64,000 nt of DNA from assembly GCA_033851915.1 (NCBI GenBank), contig JAWSVM010000001.1:1-64000 (forward strand), read 5' to 3'. Source of the DNA: UBA1672 sp033851915. GTDB lineage: Bacteria; Pseudomonadota; Alphaproteobacteria; Micavibrionales; Micavibrionaceae. Each line of letters opens with the position of its first letter. The first letter of the stretch is position 1. This document shows, in pieces, positions 53,127 to 62,364 of this stretch. The notes below the pieces were generated by a model. The model was given only the letters and a program-made list of their open reading frames with translations, was not told where the DNA came from and made no database searches. The translations under genes were made by a program, and so were the position numbers.

Positions 53127-54053
53127 ATGCAGCTTTTCGATACCTATAAGAACATCCCATCTAATGCACAAGAGTGCGTAGTTATCATCGGAAATTTTGA
53201 TGGTGTCCATCTGGGGCATCAAGCATTGATCGACAAAGCACGTAAGGTTTCACAAAAATCCGGCAAGCCATTAGCCGTTCTTACGTTTGAACCACACCCA
53301 AAGCAGCTTTTCCGCCCTGATGAGCCGCCTTGCCGCATCACGCCGCAGCTTTTAAAAGCCGAGCGTTTGGCCTCTCACGATGTTGATTATGTGTTCTCAC
53401 TGCCCTTTGATTGGGATTTCGCCAGCCAATCGGCGGCGGATTTTGTGCAAAACATATTGATAGACGGTCTTAACGCCTCACACATCATCGTTGGCGATGA
53501 CTTTAAATTTGGCCAATTACGCAAAGGAACGCCGCAAACCATCCTTCATGCTGGGCTACCCACAACCGTTATAGACAAAGTCAAAGGCAAGGATACTTGC
53601 GATTTATCCTCCTCGCACGTGCGCCAGCTTTTAAGAAAAGGCAAAATAGACGATGCCAATGCAATCCTTGGATGGAATTGGGAAATACGCGGTAAAATCT
53701 TTAAAGGTGACCAACGCGGACGTGAGCTAGGCTACCCCACCGCAAATATGAAACTGGATAACATCATTCACCCTGCCTATGGTGTGTATGCTTGTCTAGC
53801 GCGTATAGAGGGCGAAGACACATGGATGCAAGGGGCGGCCAATATCGGTATCCGCCCTATGTTTGAAGTGCCTATCGCGCAGGTCGAAACCTTTATCTTT
53901 GATTTTGACCGTGAAATATACGGAGAGACCCTCTGTGTACGCCCCGTACAACGTCTGCGCGGAGAAGCAAAATTTAACTCTCTGGATGACTTAATCGTTC
54001 AGATGGAGAAAGACTGCACCCAAGCCAAAGAGATACTGAAAGATATAGAATGA
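53127..54053 (+). CDS. ribF: Bifunctional riboflavin kinase / FAD synthetase
   Basis: 308 residues. The N-terminal adenylyltransferase domain has VVIIGNFDGVHLGHQALID and LTFEPHPKQLF. The C-terminal flavokinase domain (about 185-305) has GRELGYPTANMKL and the conserved VETFIFDFDREIYGE. It makes FMN and FAD from riboflavin. It starts a plus-strand run, and the AEC gene overlaps its stop by 4 nt (ATGA). No clear ribosome binding site precedes the ATG. It lies divergent from the bufferin operon. Confidence 0.95.
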   Translation: MQLFDTYKNIPSNAQECVVIIGNFDGVHLGHQALIDKARKVSQKSGKPLAVLTFEPHPKQLFRPDEPPCRITPQLLKAERLASHDVDYVFSLPFDWDFASQSAADFVQNILIDGLNASHIIVGDDFKFGQLRKGTPQTILHAGLPTTVIDKVKGKDTCDLSSSHVRQLLRKGKIDDANAILGWNWEIRGKIFKGDQRGRELGYPTANMKLDNIIHPAYGVYACLARIEGEDTWMQGAANIGIRPMFEVPIAQVETFIFDFDREIYGETLCVRPVQRLRGEAKFNSLDDLIVQMEKDCTQAKEILKDIE

Positions 54054-54970
54054 GTGTTTTCCTCTCTCTATTCGTTAATCTCTTGCCGCTCTACGCCCTT
54101 ATCGGCTTGGGGTATTTTGCGGGGCGCGTGTTAAAAGTTGACCGTCAGAGCCTCGGCTCGCTGGCAATTTACCTCTTTATGCCCGTTGTAGTGTTCGGGT
54201 TTGTGGCCGATTTAGAATTTCATCCTGCCTATATAGCACTCCCCATCTTTATATTTATAGCCAGCACCATCATCGGGCTTGCCTTTTTAGCAATCGGTAA
54301 TCGTGTTTATAAGGATAACCAAGCCAATTTACTGGCAATGTGTACCTCCATGGGCAATACAGGATATTTCGGATTACCTCTGGTTTTGCTGTTCTTCGAC
54401 AAAGACCTTGTGGCGATTTACGTCTTTATGATGCTGGGCGGATTGGTTTATGAAGCCACGGTTGGCTATTACATTGCCGCACGCGGGGCATTCAACGTTC
54501 GCCAAAGCGTTATCAAGCTGCTGAAATTCCCAACGCTATACGCAATGACAGCGGGCTTTTCCATTAATTATATGGAAATAGAATTACCGGAACTATTCTG
54601 GACATACTGGACGCATTTCAAAGGCGCATATGTGATTATCGGCATGATGATTGTTGGGGCGGCACTGGCGAATATTGATAAGTTTGTATTCGGGCCACGT
54701 TTTATTGCGCTTGTCTTTGCAGGGAAATTCATCGCGTGGCCTGCTCTGGCCTTTGCGTTCATCGCGCTGGATCAATATTTCCTTAAATGGCTAACACCCG
54801 ATTTACATCATTTGGTTATGATGATGTCGATTGTACCCCCTGCGGCGAACATTGCGACCTTCGCAACCCAGATGAATTTAGAACCGGAAAAAGCCGCAAC
54901 CACGATTTTAATCGGAACCGTCTTCGCCCTGATTTACATCCCTGCGATGATTTGGCTGATCGGCATTTAA
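54050..54970 (+). CDS. AEC-family (auxin efflux carrier-like) transporter
   Basis: 306-residue inner-membrane protein with about ten TM segments. Typical elements are LPLYALIGLGYFAGRVL, LAMCTSMGNTGYFGLPLVLL and the C-terminal MSIVPPAANIATFATQM. Bacterial members export or import small carboxylates or amino-acid-like compounds. The substrate is unknown. It overlaps ribF by 4 nt and is followed by an intrinsic terminator. Confidence 0.9.
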   Translation: MSVFLSLFVNLLPLYALIGLGYFAGRVLKVDRQSLGSLAIYLFMPVVVFGFVADLEFHPAYIALPIFIFIASTIIGLAFLAIGNRVYKDNQANLLAMCTSMGNTGYFGLPLVLLFFDKDLVAIYVFMMLGGLVYEATVGYYIAARGAFNVRQSVIKLLKFPTLYAMTAGFSINYMEIELPELFWTYWTHFKGAYVIIGMMIVGAALANIDKFVFGPRFIALVFAGKFIAWPALAFAFIALDQYFLKWLTPDLHHLVMMMSIVPPAANIATFATQMNLEPEKAATTILIGTVFALIYIPAMIWLIGI

Positions 54971-55064
54971 CGCCCGCGCATTTTGTGCATAGCAGCAATG
55001 CAAACATTACGCTTCTCTTTTTACAGAACACGCTCTAAAAGTCGCCCTTATTATTTACACCCCA

Positions 55065-55150
55065 AATTATCAAAGATATTTACACCCTCTTATCATTTGA
55101 TAATTCACTTTATGGCAAGGGCTGCGTTACGTGGCTCTTGCCATTTTTTT
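55065..55150 (+). terminator. Strong terminator with alternative hairpins upstream of ileS
   Basis: ATGGCAAGGGC (55112-55122) pairs with GCTCTTGCCAT (55134-55144) as an 11-bp stem with one G-U, followed by T7. Just upstream, AATTATCAAA (55065-55074) can pair perfectly with TTTGATAATT (55096-55105), or TTATCA-TT-TGATAA (55090-55103) can form alone; the two are exclusive. It may end the ribF-AEC unit or act as an attenuator for ileS. The remaining 54971-55259 gap has no gene. Confidence 0.65.
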
Positions 55151-55259
55151 CACCTGCACCTTAAACCGCCTTTCATAAGCACACGCTTGATTCTTCACGG
55201 GATTATCGCCATAGTGCTTCGCATAAGCGAATGTGCGTAAAGAAGGCCGTAAAGAAACT

Positions 55260-58142
55260 ATGACACAAGATAAAAAAGACGATTACAGAGACACCGTATT
55301 CCTACCCAAAACAGATTTCCCGATGCGCGGCGGTCTGGCCAAGAAAGAGCCTGAAATTATGGCTGACTGGGATGAGATTGACCTCTATGCACAACTTCGT
55401 AAAAAAGGTGAAGGACAGCCGAAATTTATCCTGCATGACGGCCCACCATATGCCAATGGTGATATCCATATGGGACACGCGGTTAATAAGATCCTGAAGG
55501 ACGTTATTGTTCGCTCGCACACCATGGACGGTAAAGACGCGCCTTATGTTCCGGGTTGGGATTGCCACGGCTTGCCAATCGAATGGAAAATCGAAGAAAA
55601 ATATAGAAATGCAGGCAAAGATAAAGACGATGTTGATATCCTTGAATTCCGTGAGGAATGCCGCCAATTCGCCCGTAAATGGGTTGATATCCAGAGCAAG
55701 CAATTTCAACGCTTGGGCGTTAGCGGTGATTGGGCAAATCCATACCTAACACTGACCAACCGCGCAGAAAGCAAGATCGCGCGCGAAATCCATAAATTCG
55801 CCACAAACGGTTCTCTCTATCGCGGTAAGAAAATCGTGATGTGGTCAGTGGTTGAGAAGACCTCCCTCGCCGAGGCCGAAGTTGAATATAAAGAACATAA
55901 ATCCGTCACCATTTGGGTGCGTTTTCCTGTTAAGACAGCAGGCAATCCGTTGCTTGAGGGTGCAGATATCGTTATCTGGACAACCACACCTTGGACGATC
56001 CCCTCCAACCGCGCTTTGTCCTTCGGCGGAAATGTTGAATATGGCGTTTATGAAGTTAAAGCCGTTGCCGAAGACAGCCCCATTGAAGTCGGCGCGAAGC
56101 TGGCTATGGCGACATCCTTGACAGATGATGTGATGGCGCAAGGCAAAGTGACAGAATTTGAATTGCTCGGCGCATTGGCTGGCTCTGATGTTACAGGCAC
56201 GATCTGCCAGCATCCCCTTGCTGAGCTTGATGCACATTATAATGAATTTGATGTTCCTATGCTGCAAGGTGATTATGTTACCGATGATGCGGGAACGGGC
56301 TTTGTGCATATCGCCGCCGACCATGGTGAGGATGACTTTAACTTGGTGCGCGCAGAAAATGAAAATCGCGCAAACGACGAGCAAATAGAAATCACAGACA
56401 ACGTTACCGATGATGGGAAATTCCGTGAGCATGTCGGCCTGTTCGCAGGACTGGAAATCTATACCCAAAAAGGCAAGCTGGGTGACGGGAACTTCGCCGT
56501 TCTGCGTCAGCTTACAAATGCCGGTAAATTGCTCGGCAAAAAAACGATTAAGCATGACTACCCGCATAGCTGGCGTTCAAAAGCCCCGATCATTTTCCGC
56601 TCTGCCAGCCCGCAATGGTTTATTGCGATGGACGGGGTTGAGAAAATCCGCGAAAAAGCCCTGCAAGCCATCAAGGACACCAACTGGTATCCTGCGAAGG
56701 GTGAAACACGCATCAATGCGATGATAGAAAGCCGCCCTGACTGGTGTATTTCACGTCAACGTGCGTGGGGCGTGCCGATTGCGCTGTTCCTGAATAAGGA
56801 CACGAACGAGGTTTTAATTGATGAGGACATCTTCACACGCATCACCGAAGCCTTCGAGGCTGAAGGCGCAGATGCATGGTGGAAAGACGGCGCAGCCCAG
56901 CGTTTCCTTGGCGATAAATACAACGCCGATGATTACACCCAGATTTTTGACATTGTCGATGTCTGGTTTGAATCAGGCTCTACCCATAAATTTGTCGTGG
57001 GTGATACGCAGACATGGCCGTGCTATGAAGGTGTAGAGAAAATTGATCTCTACCTTGAAGGCTCTGACCAACATCGTGGCTGGTTCCATTCCTCCCTGCT
57101 GGAAAGTTGTGGCACGACGGGGCATGCGCCTTATAAGAATGTGATGACACATGGTTTTGTGCTGGATGAAAAGGGCTATAAAATGTCCAAGTCCGTTGGA
57201 AACGTTGTTGATCCACTGAAAATGATGAACCAATATGGCGCGGATATTATTCGCCTTTGGGTGATGCTGTCCGATTATCAGGAAGATATCCGCATCGGTA
57301 AGGACACGCTGAAAAACACCAGTGACCTGTATCGCCGTATCCGTAATACATTGCGTTTCTTGCTGGGCGCGTTAGAGGGTTTTGATAATGACGAGCGTAT
57401 TGAACGTGCAGAATATAAGGATATGCCTGAGCTAGAGCGTTATATGCTTCATAATCTCGCCGAAATGGATGAATTTGTCCGTGACGCAATCGAGAATTAT
57501 GAATTTGGCAAGCTGGCCAAACGTTTACATGATTTCTGTAATCAGGAGCTATCAGCGTTTTACTTCGATATCCGTAAAGACCGTCTCTATTGCGATCGCG
57601 CAGATATGTTCGAACGCCGCGCGTGTCGCACGGTGATGGCAGAAATATTCAGTTGTTTAAATGCGTGGCTTGCGCCGATTTTATGTTTCACCGCCGAAGA
57701 AGCGTGGAGCCATAGACCAGAAGGTGCCTTTGATGATGCGAAGTCTGTGCATTTACGCGATTATCCTGAAGTTCCCGCAGAGTGGAAATCCACAGAACTA
57801 GCAACCAAGTGGAGCGCGATTATCGAAGTCCGCAAGAACGTCTCCGCCGCGATTGAGCCATTACGCGCTAGTAAAGAGCTAGGCTCTTCTCTGGAAGCTG
57901 CACCTGTGGTTAAAACCCGATCCGTAGATATCTTATCCGTCACATCCGATATGGCAGATATCTGCATCACGTCAAATATCACCGTAGAAGAAGGCGATGA
58001 CGATATTACAATCTCTAAAGCCGAAGGCTCTAAATGTGATCGATGTTGGAAAGTTTTACCGGAAGTCTCCGCAGAGACACAGCTTTGCAACCGTTGCACC
58101 GACGCCGTTGATGCGTATAAAGAAAACAGCAAAGCGGCTTAA
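55260..58142 (+). CDS. ileS: Isoleucyl-tRNA synthetase
   Basis: 960 residues from MTQDKKDDYRDT at 55260; a GTG nine codons earlier is possible. The class I HIGH motif is in PPYANGDIHMGH, KMSKS in KGYKMSKSVGNVV, the editing domain (CP1) has IWTTTPWTIPSNRALSF, and the C-terminal zinc finger has CDRCWKVLP and CNRCTDAV. All parts are complete. Its stop overlaps the convergent esterase stop by 4 nt. Upstream is a terminator-like structure that may regulate it. Confidence 0.97.
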   Translation: MTQDKKDDYRDTVFLPKTDFPMRGGLAKKEPEIMADWDEIDLYAQLRKKGEGQPKFILHDGPPYANGDIHMGHAVNKILKDVIVRSHTMDGKDAPYVPGWDCHGLPIEWKIEEKYRNAGKDKDDVDILEFREECRQFARKWVDIQSKQFQRLGVSGDWANPYLTLTNRAESKIAREIHKFATNGSLYRGKKIVMWSVVEKTSLAEAEVEYKEHKSVTIWVRFPVKTAGNPLLEGADIVIWTTTPWTIPSNRALSFGGNVEYGVYEVKAVAEDSPIEVGAKLAMATSLTDDVMAQGKVTEFELLGALAGSDVTGTICQHPLAELDAHYNEFDVPMLQGDYVTDDAGTGFVHIAADHGEDDFNLVRAENENRANDEQIEITDNVTDDGKFREHVGLFAGLEIYTQKGKLGDGNFAVLRQLTNAGKLLGKKTIKHDYPHSWRSKAPIIFRSASPQWFIAMDGVEKIREKALQAIKDTNWYPAKGETRINAMIESRPDWCISRQRAWGVPIALFLNKDTNEVLIDEDIFTRITEAFEAEGADAWWKDGAAQRFLGDKYNADDYTQIFDIVDVWFESGSTHKFVVGDTQTWPCYEGVEKIDLYLEGSDQHRGWFHSSLLESCGTTGHAPYKNVMTHGFVLDEKGYKMSKSVGNVVDPLKMMNQYGADIIRLWVMLSDYQEDIRIGKDTLKNTSDLYRRIRNTLRFLLGALEGFDNDERIERAEYKDMPELERYMLHNLAEMDEFVRDAIENYEFGKLAKRLHDFCNQELSAFYFDIRKDRLYCDRADMFERRACRTVMAEIFSCLNAWLAPILCFTAEEAWSHRPEGAFDDAKSVHLRDYPEVPAEWKSTELATKWSAIIEVRKNVSAAIEPLRASKELGSSLEAAPVVKTRSVDILSVTSDMADICITSNITVEEGDDDITISKAEGSKCDRCWKVLPEVSAETQLCNRCTDAVDAYKENSKAA

Positions 58143-59008
58143 TTCAAAATTGCCTTCAATATTCCTTGCGCAATTGGTGAGTTGGAATCGCCCATGGCTT
58201 GGCTCATATCGCCGTGGCTAAGCCCTTGTATAACCTGCATGGTTGAGCGCGTGCCCACATTAATCAAAGCCTTATTAAAGACGGTGGTTTGGGCAACTGC
58301 ATCGGGACGCTCCGAGGTGACAAACATCATAAAACGCGGTGCATTTTTGCTATCCACATGAAAGAGTGGCGAAGCGGCCTTCAGCTGTGCGATGCTTGTT
58401 CCAAAGGTTTTATCAATAATTTCCGGCAAAACCCGCACCCCTTTCCCCGTTGGAGGCGTTGTAAAATCATAGCTCGCCGTATCAACAGAAATAATTGTTT
58501 TCAAAACAGATAGGGGTAAGCCATAAGCAGCTAAATAAGAGGGTTGTGTTCCCAGCAAGGCAGAAAGATGCGCCCCCGCAGAATGGCCGGAGATATGAAT
58601 ATTATTCACATCACCCCCATATGCACCGATATGATCATAAACCCATTTTACCGCACGCGCACAGTCTTCAACTTGCGCCGGATGTACGTTTTTAGGAGAT
58701 AAGCGATAATTTATGGATATAAAGATAATGCCGTTCTTCGTATTGAGCTTTGCGTGCCTTGTAAAACGTTTCTTATCGCCAATTGTCCACGCACCGCCAT
58801 GAACGAAAATATGTACTGGACGTTTCTTTATCTTAGAGCCCAGTGGCAAATATATATCCAGCTGTTGCAAATTATCGGTGCCATAAGCAATGTTTTTAAG
58901 CGGATCGCGCGCTTTGCCCCACCATGTTCCAGCATCAGCTGCCGTCACATAAAAGACAGACCCACATAGGATTAAAAACAACATTATATTTCTATGATAA
59001 ACGGACAT
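58139..59008 (-). CDS. Exported alpha/beta hydrolase (esterase-like)
   Basis: 289 residues from MSVYHRNIMLFLILCGSVFY at 59008. This start is favoured by a perfect AGGAGG site 6 nt upstream and because it opens with a signal peptide ending TAADAG. The oxyanion HGGAW, nucleophile elbow SGHSAGAHLSA, acid region TSERPDAVA and catalytic His in GLSHGDM make an esterase/lipase-fold enzyme of the BD-FAE or carboxylesterase group. It is probably periplasmic. The substrate is unknown. Single gene, divergent from doxX-like and convergent with ileS. Confidence 0.85.
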   Translation of the reverse strand: MSVYHRNIMLFLILCGSVFYVTAADAGTWWGKARDPLKNIAYGTDNLQQLDIYLPLGSKIKKRPVHIFVHGGAWTIGDKKRFTRHAKLNTKNGIIFISINYRLSPKNVHPAQVEDCARAVKWVYDHIGAYGGDVNNIHISGHSAGAHLSALLGTQPSYLAAYGLPLSVLKTIISVDTASYDFTTPPTGKGVRVLPEIIDKTFGTSIAQLKAASPLFHVDSKNAPRFMMFVTSERPDAVAQTTVFNKALINVGTRSTMQVIQGLSHGDMSQAMGDSNSPIAQGILKAILN

Positions 59009-59163
59009 ATAGCGCCTCCTGATTGAACGATTATACATTTCATACGCATGAACATACAGAGTTCCTTCTACAATTCTTTCGAAAAAATTATATTTCCGCT
59101 TTGTAACCATAACGACAGCATATACGAAAGATATACAAATACATAAAAGGCGGCAGACATATA

Positions 59164-59634
59164 ATGAAACAACTTTGCACTCTCTATTCACGGCTCGTTA
59201 AAATATCCAATAAAACCTTGTCTCCATTATTAGATTTGGGGATACGGTTATTTATGGCGAATATCTTTTTCACCTCAGGAAAGTTGCGCCTGAACGATTA
59301 TCTTAACGGTCAGTGGGATAACCAAATCACCGCGTTCACCGATTACCACCCTATTCCCGGTATTCCCGGTGATATTGCCGCAATTGCGGGCACTACGGGT
59401 GAAATTGTGCTGCCTGTCCTTCTTGCCTTTGGCTTATTCACACGCTTTGGTGCGGCTGGCTTACTGATCATGACCATGAGCATCCAGTTCCTTGTTCCTG
59501 CCGAATATGAGATTGCTAACCCTGATCATTATATGTGGATGCTACTATTGGCTGTACCGCTTTTAAAAGGCAGCGGTATGCTGTCAGCAGACTTTATCTT
59601 ATGCAAATTTTTCTGCAAAAAAGGCACACGCTAA
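59164..59634 (+). CDS. DoxX-family membrane protein
   Basis: 156 residues with four TM segments. DoxX pattern: LLDLGIRLFMANIFFTSGKL, then EIVLPVLLAFGLFTRFGAAG and a final helix. DoxX-like proteins have roles in redox or quinone metabolism in some bacteria, but no specific function is established here. It starts 155 nt from the divergent esterase gene and is followed after 92 nt by lspA. There is no strong ribosome binding site. Confidence 0.82.
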   Translation: MKQLCTLYSRLVKISNKTLSPLLDLGIRLFMANIFFTSGKLRLNDYLNGQWDNQITAFTDYHPIPGIPGDIAAIAGTTGEIVLPVLLAFGLFTRFGAAGLLIMTMSIQFLVPAEYEIANPDHYMWMLLLAVPLLKGSGMLSADFILCKFFCKKGTR

Positions 59635-59726
59635 ACACACGCATATAAAAAAGGCACTTGATTGTGCGGTGCAAAGTATTACCCTGTGCTCCTTATAAAA
59701 ACTAAGGTCATAGGATTCCTTTTCAA

Positions 59727-60344
59727 ATGGATGAACAAGAGCAAACAGAACAGCCCACGGTGGATAGCCCAAAGAATCAAGCTAGAAATCGCCTCATTTG
59801 GCTAGGGCTTTCTCTTGATGTTTTAATTCTGGATCAAATCAGCAAATGGGCGGTCATGGAAATGATTATGCGCCCGAAGTTGCAGGATGGAAACAGCATC
59901 AATATTTTAGAATGGTACACAAATACACCCTCTCTGCTGCCCTATACATACACCGAAATCACCTCATTCTTTAACCTCGTTATGGCGTGGAATACCGGCG
60001 TCAGTTTCAGCATGTTCAGCGGTAACGGCGCATATATGCCCTATATCCTTCTGGTCGTTGCCCTTGGTATTACGGTTATGTTTGCAACATGGTTGTGGAA
60101 TGCACCAAACCATCTCTACGGGATAAGTTACGCCCTTATCATCGGAGGGGCGCTCGGCAATATTCTGGATAGATCCAGATTCGGCGCAGTCATAGACTTT
60201 CTTGACTTCCATGCCTTCGGGTATCACTGGCCTGCCTTTAATATTGCGGACATGTCCGTTGTTATCGGCATCAGCGTGTTGATTATTGTGTCATTATTCT
60301 TTGATATTAAAGCCAAACGCCTATATTCTAAGAACAGAAAATAA
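59727..60344 (+). CDS. lspA: Prolipoprotein signal peptidase (signal peptidase II)
   Basis: 205 residues, larger than the usual 160-170 because of a polar N-terminal extension and an insertion after the first helix. The catalytic and conserved motifs are DQISKWAV, ITSFFNLVMAWNTGVSF, GGALGNILDRSRFGAVIDFL and WPAFNIADMSVV, with the aspartates in GNILDR and NIAD forming the active pair. It cleaves lipoprotein signal peptides after lipid attachment in the inner membrane. It is followed by DUF3035. Confidence 0.95.
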   Translation: MDEQEQTEQPTVDSPKNQARNRLIWLGLSLDVLILDQISKWAVMEMIMRPKLQDGNSINILEWYTNTPSLLPYTYTEITSFFNLVMAWNTGVSFSMFSGNGAYMPYILLVVALGITVMFATWLWNAPNHLYGISYALIIGGALGNILDRSRFGAVIDFLDFHAFGYHWPAFNIADMSVVIGISVLIIVSLFFDIKAKRLYSKNRK

Positions 60345-60380
60345 AAAGACGAATACCATCAAAACAAGGCACCATAAATT

Positions 60381-60908
60381 ATGAAGAAGAATGCAGGATT
60401 ATCGCTTCTATCCCTTATGCTCATTGCGTCACAACTCAGTGGATGTTCCAATATTAAAAATTCTCTCGGACTGGAGAAAGAATCACCTGATGAATTTGCT
60501 GTTATCACGCGTGCACCATTGGAGATGCCCTCCAGCCTTGCTTTGCCACCTCCAAATTTAGGTGCCCCCCGCCCGCAAGAACAAACCACAATAGAACAAG
60601 CAAAAGAAACCGTTTTTGGCGCCAATAAAGTTACGAACAATGCGACAAGCTCTGCCGAAGCAGACCTACTGGCAAAAGCGGGTACTCAAAATATAGAAGC
60701 AGGCATTCGCAACACCATCAACAAAGAGACAAAAGAGTTACAAGACCGCAACAAACCTGTCATGAAAAAGTTATTAAACATAGCCAAAAGTGATGAAACA
60801 CCATCAGCCACGCTTGTTGATGCTCCAAAAGAATTAGAGCGGATACAAAATAATAAAAAAGAGGGTAAAGATATTACCGATGGCAAAACGCCTGTTATCG
60901 AAGAATAA
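60381..60908 (+). CDS. DUF3035 lipoprotein
   Basis: 175 residues with lipobox LSGC (Cys22). The family core PDEFAVITRAPLEMP plus LPPPNLGAPRPQE is present, followed by a helical charged tail ending in KTPVIEE. DUF3035 genes are found next to lspA and M16 peptidases in many alphaproteobacteria. The function is unknown. It starts 36 nt after lspA and lies 37 nt before the first M16 gene. Confidence 0.88.
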   Translation: MKKNAGLSLLSLMLIASQLSGCSNIKNSLGLEKESPDEFAVITRAPLEMPSSLALPPPNLGAPRPQEQTTIEQAKETVFGANKVTNNATSSAEADLLAKAGTQNIEAGIRNTINKETKELQDRNKPVMKKLLNIAKSDETPSATLVDAPKELERIQNNKKEGKDITDGKTPVIEE

Positions 60909-60945
60909 AACCAGAAATTCCAGACACATATAAAGGTATCCTCCC

Positions 60946-62364
60946 ATGCAGAAGTTCATTCTAACACTGTTATCTGCAGCCACACTATCAGCCATAATCG
61001 CTTATGCACCTGTCATATCCACCGCGCAGGCGAAAGAAACAAAGGCCGCAATCGAAAAGGTTTTTGATGCAAAATCTTATAAGCTGGATAATGGCCTGCA
61101 AATTGTTGTTGTAGAAAACCACCGCGCCCCTGTCATTACCCACATGATATGGTATCGCGTTGGCGCGGCGGATGAGCCACGCGGAAAATCAGGTATTGCA
61201 CATTTTCTTGAACATCTCCTGTTTAAAGGGCAGAAACATAAAGTTCTTGGCAACCTTAGACCGGGTGAATTCTCCAGAATCGTACGCTCCTTAGGGGGCG
61301 AGGATAATGCCTTTACCTCTCAGGATTACACCGCATATTATCAATCAATTGCCAGTGAACATCTCGAAAAAGTAATGCGGATGGAAGCAGGACGCATGCG
61401 TGGCATCAACATTCCCCTGTCAGAATTCGCATCAGAAAACAAAGTGATCCAAGAGGAGCGCCGCCAACGCACAGATAACGACCCACGCGCGCAAATGGCC
61501 GAGCAAATGACAGAAGCCCTCTTCCCCAATCACCCATACAGCATTCCTGTTATCGGCTGGATGCATGAAATTCAGGCACTGGAATGGGCGGATGCCAAAA
61601 AATTCTACAACCAATATTACGCGCCTAATAACGCAATCCTTATTGTGTCAGGCGATGTTAAAGGCGAAGATGTTCTTGCAATCGCAAAACGCACATACGG
61701 CATTATAAAACGGGCAAAGACACCGACTAGAAAGCGCACGACGTCTCCGCCCTTTATTTCCCAAACCTCTGTTACGCTGAAACATGAAAGTATAAAAGAG
61801 GCTCAATTCCGCAGAACATATCGCGTCCCCAGCTATCGTCAAAATGCGCAAGCCTCACTGACGCTAGAAGTTTTGGAAAACATTATTGGCGGCGGCTCTA
61901 CATCCCGTTTTTATAAGTCTTTGGTTATTGAGCAAAAACTGGCAACCAATGTTTCTCTATCCTATAACTCTGCTGCGTGGGATGATTCAACGCTATCGAT
62001 TGTGGCAACCCCCGTTTCTGTCGATAAAATGAATGCACTTCAAAATGCAATCGACAGAGAGCTTCGCAAACTCGTTATGGACGGCGTTACGGATCAGGAA
62101 CTCGGCGATACAATTTCACGCATGCAAGGTGCAGCCATCTACGCCCGCGACAGCCTTAGCGGGCCTGCCATGGTGATTGGTTATAATCTGATAACAGGCG
62201 CAACGCTGGATGATATTGAATATTGGCCCAAAAGAATCGAAAGTGTCACCAACAAGCACATTCAAGATATTGCCAAAACATATCTTAACCCCGACCAACC
62301 CTATAAAACACCCTATGTCGAAGGTTTTTTATTACCCAAAAATAGCAGAGGGAACATGAAATGA
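60946..62364 (+). CDS. M16-family zinc metallopeptidase (active subunit)
   Basis: 472 residues. A signal peptide at about 1-28 (ending AQAK) is followed by the M16 zinc motif HFLEH at 86-90 with the distal Glu in NKVIQEERRQRTDN. An N- and a C-terminal M16 half are both seen (VLENIIGGGSTSRFYKSLV). It is a periplasmic processing peptidase of the pitrilysin group. It overlaps the second M16 gene by 4 nt, so the two form a hetero-oligomer-like pair. Confidence 0.92.
   Translation: MQKFILTLLSAATLSAIIAYAPVISTAQAKETKAAIEKVFDAKSYKLDNGLQIVVVENHRAPVITHMIWYRVGAADEPRGKSGIAHFLEHLLFKGQKHKVLGNLRPGEFSRIVRSLGGEDNAFTSQDYTAYYQSIASEHLEKVMRMEAGRMRGINIPLSEFASENKVIQEERRQRTDNDPRAQMAEQMTEALFPNHPYSIPVIGWMHEIQALEWADAKKFYNQYYAPNNAILIVSGDVKGEDVLAIAKRTYGIIKRAKTPTRKRTTSPPFISQTSVTLKHESIKEAQFRRTYRVPSYRQNAQASLTLEVLENIIGGGSTSRFYKSLVIEQKLATNVSLSYNSAAWDDSTLSIVATPVSVDKMNALQNAIDRELRKLVMDGVTDQELGDTISRMQGAAIYARDSLSGPAMVIGYNLITGATLDDIEYWPKRIESVTNKHIQDIAKTYLNPDQPYKTPYVEGFLLPKNSRGNMK

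Noticed and set aside
59009..59191. N-terminal extension of the exported esterase
   Set aside because: The start at 59008 has a perfect AGGAGG and begins a signal peptide; the extension would hide that signal.
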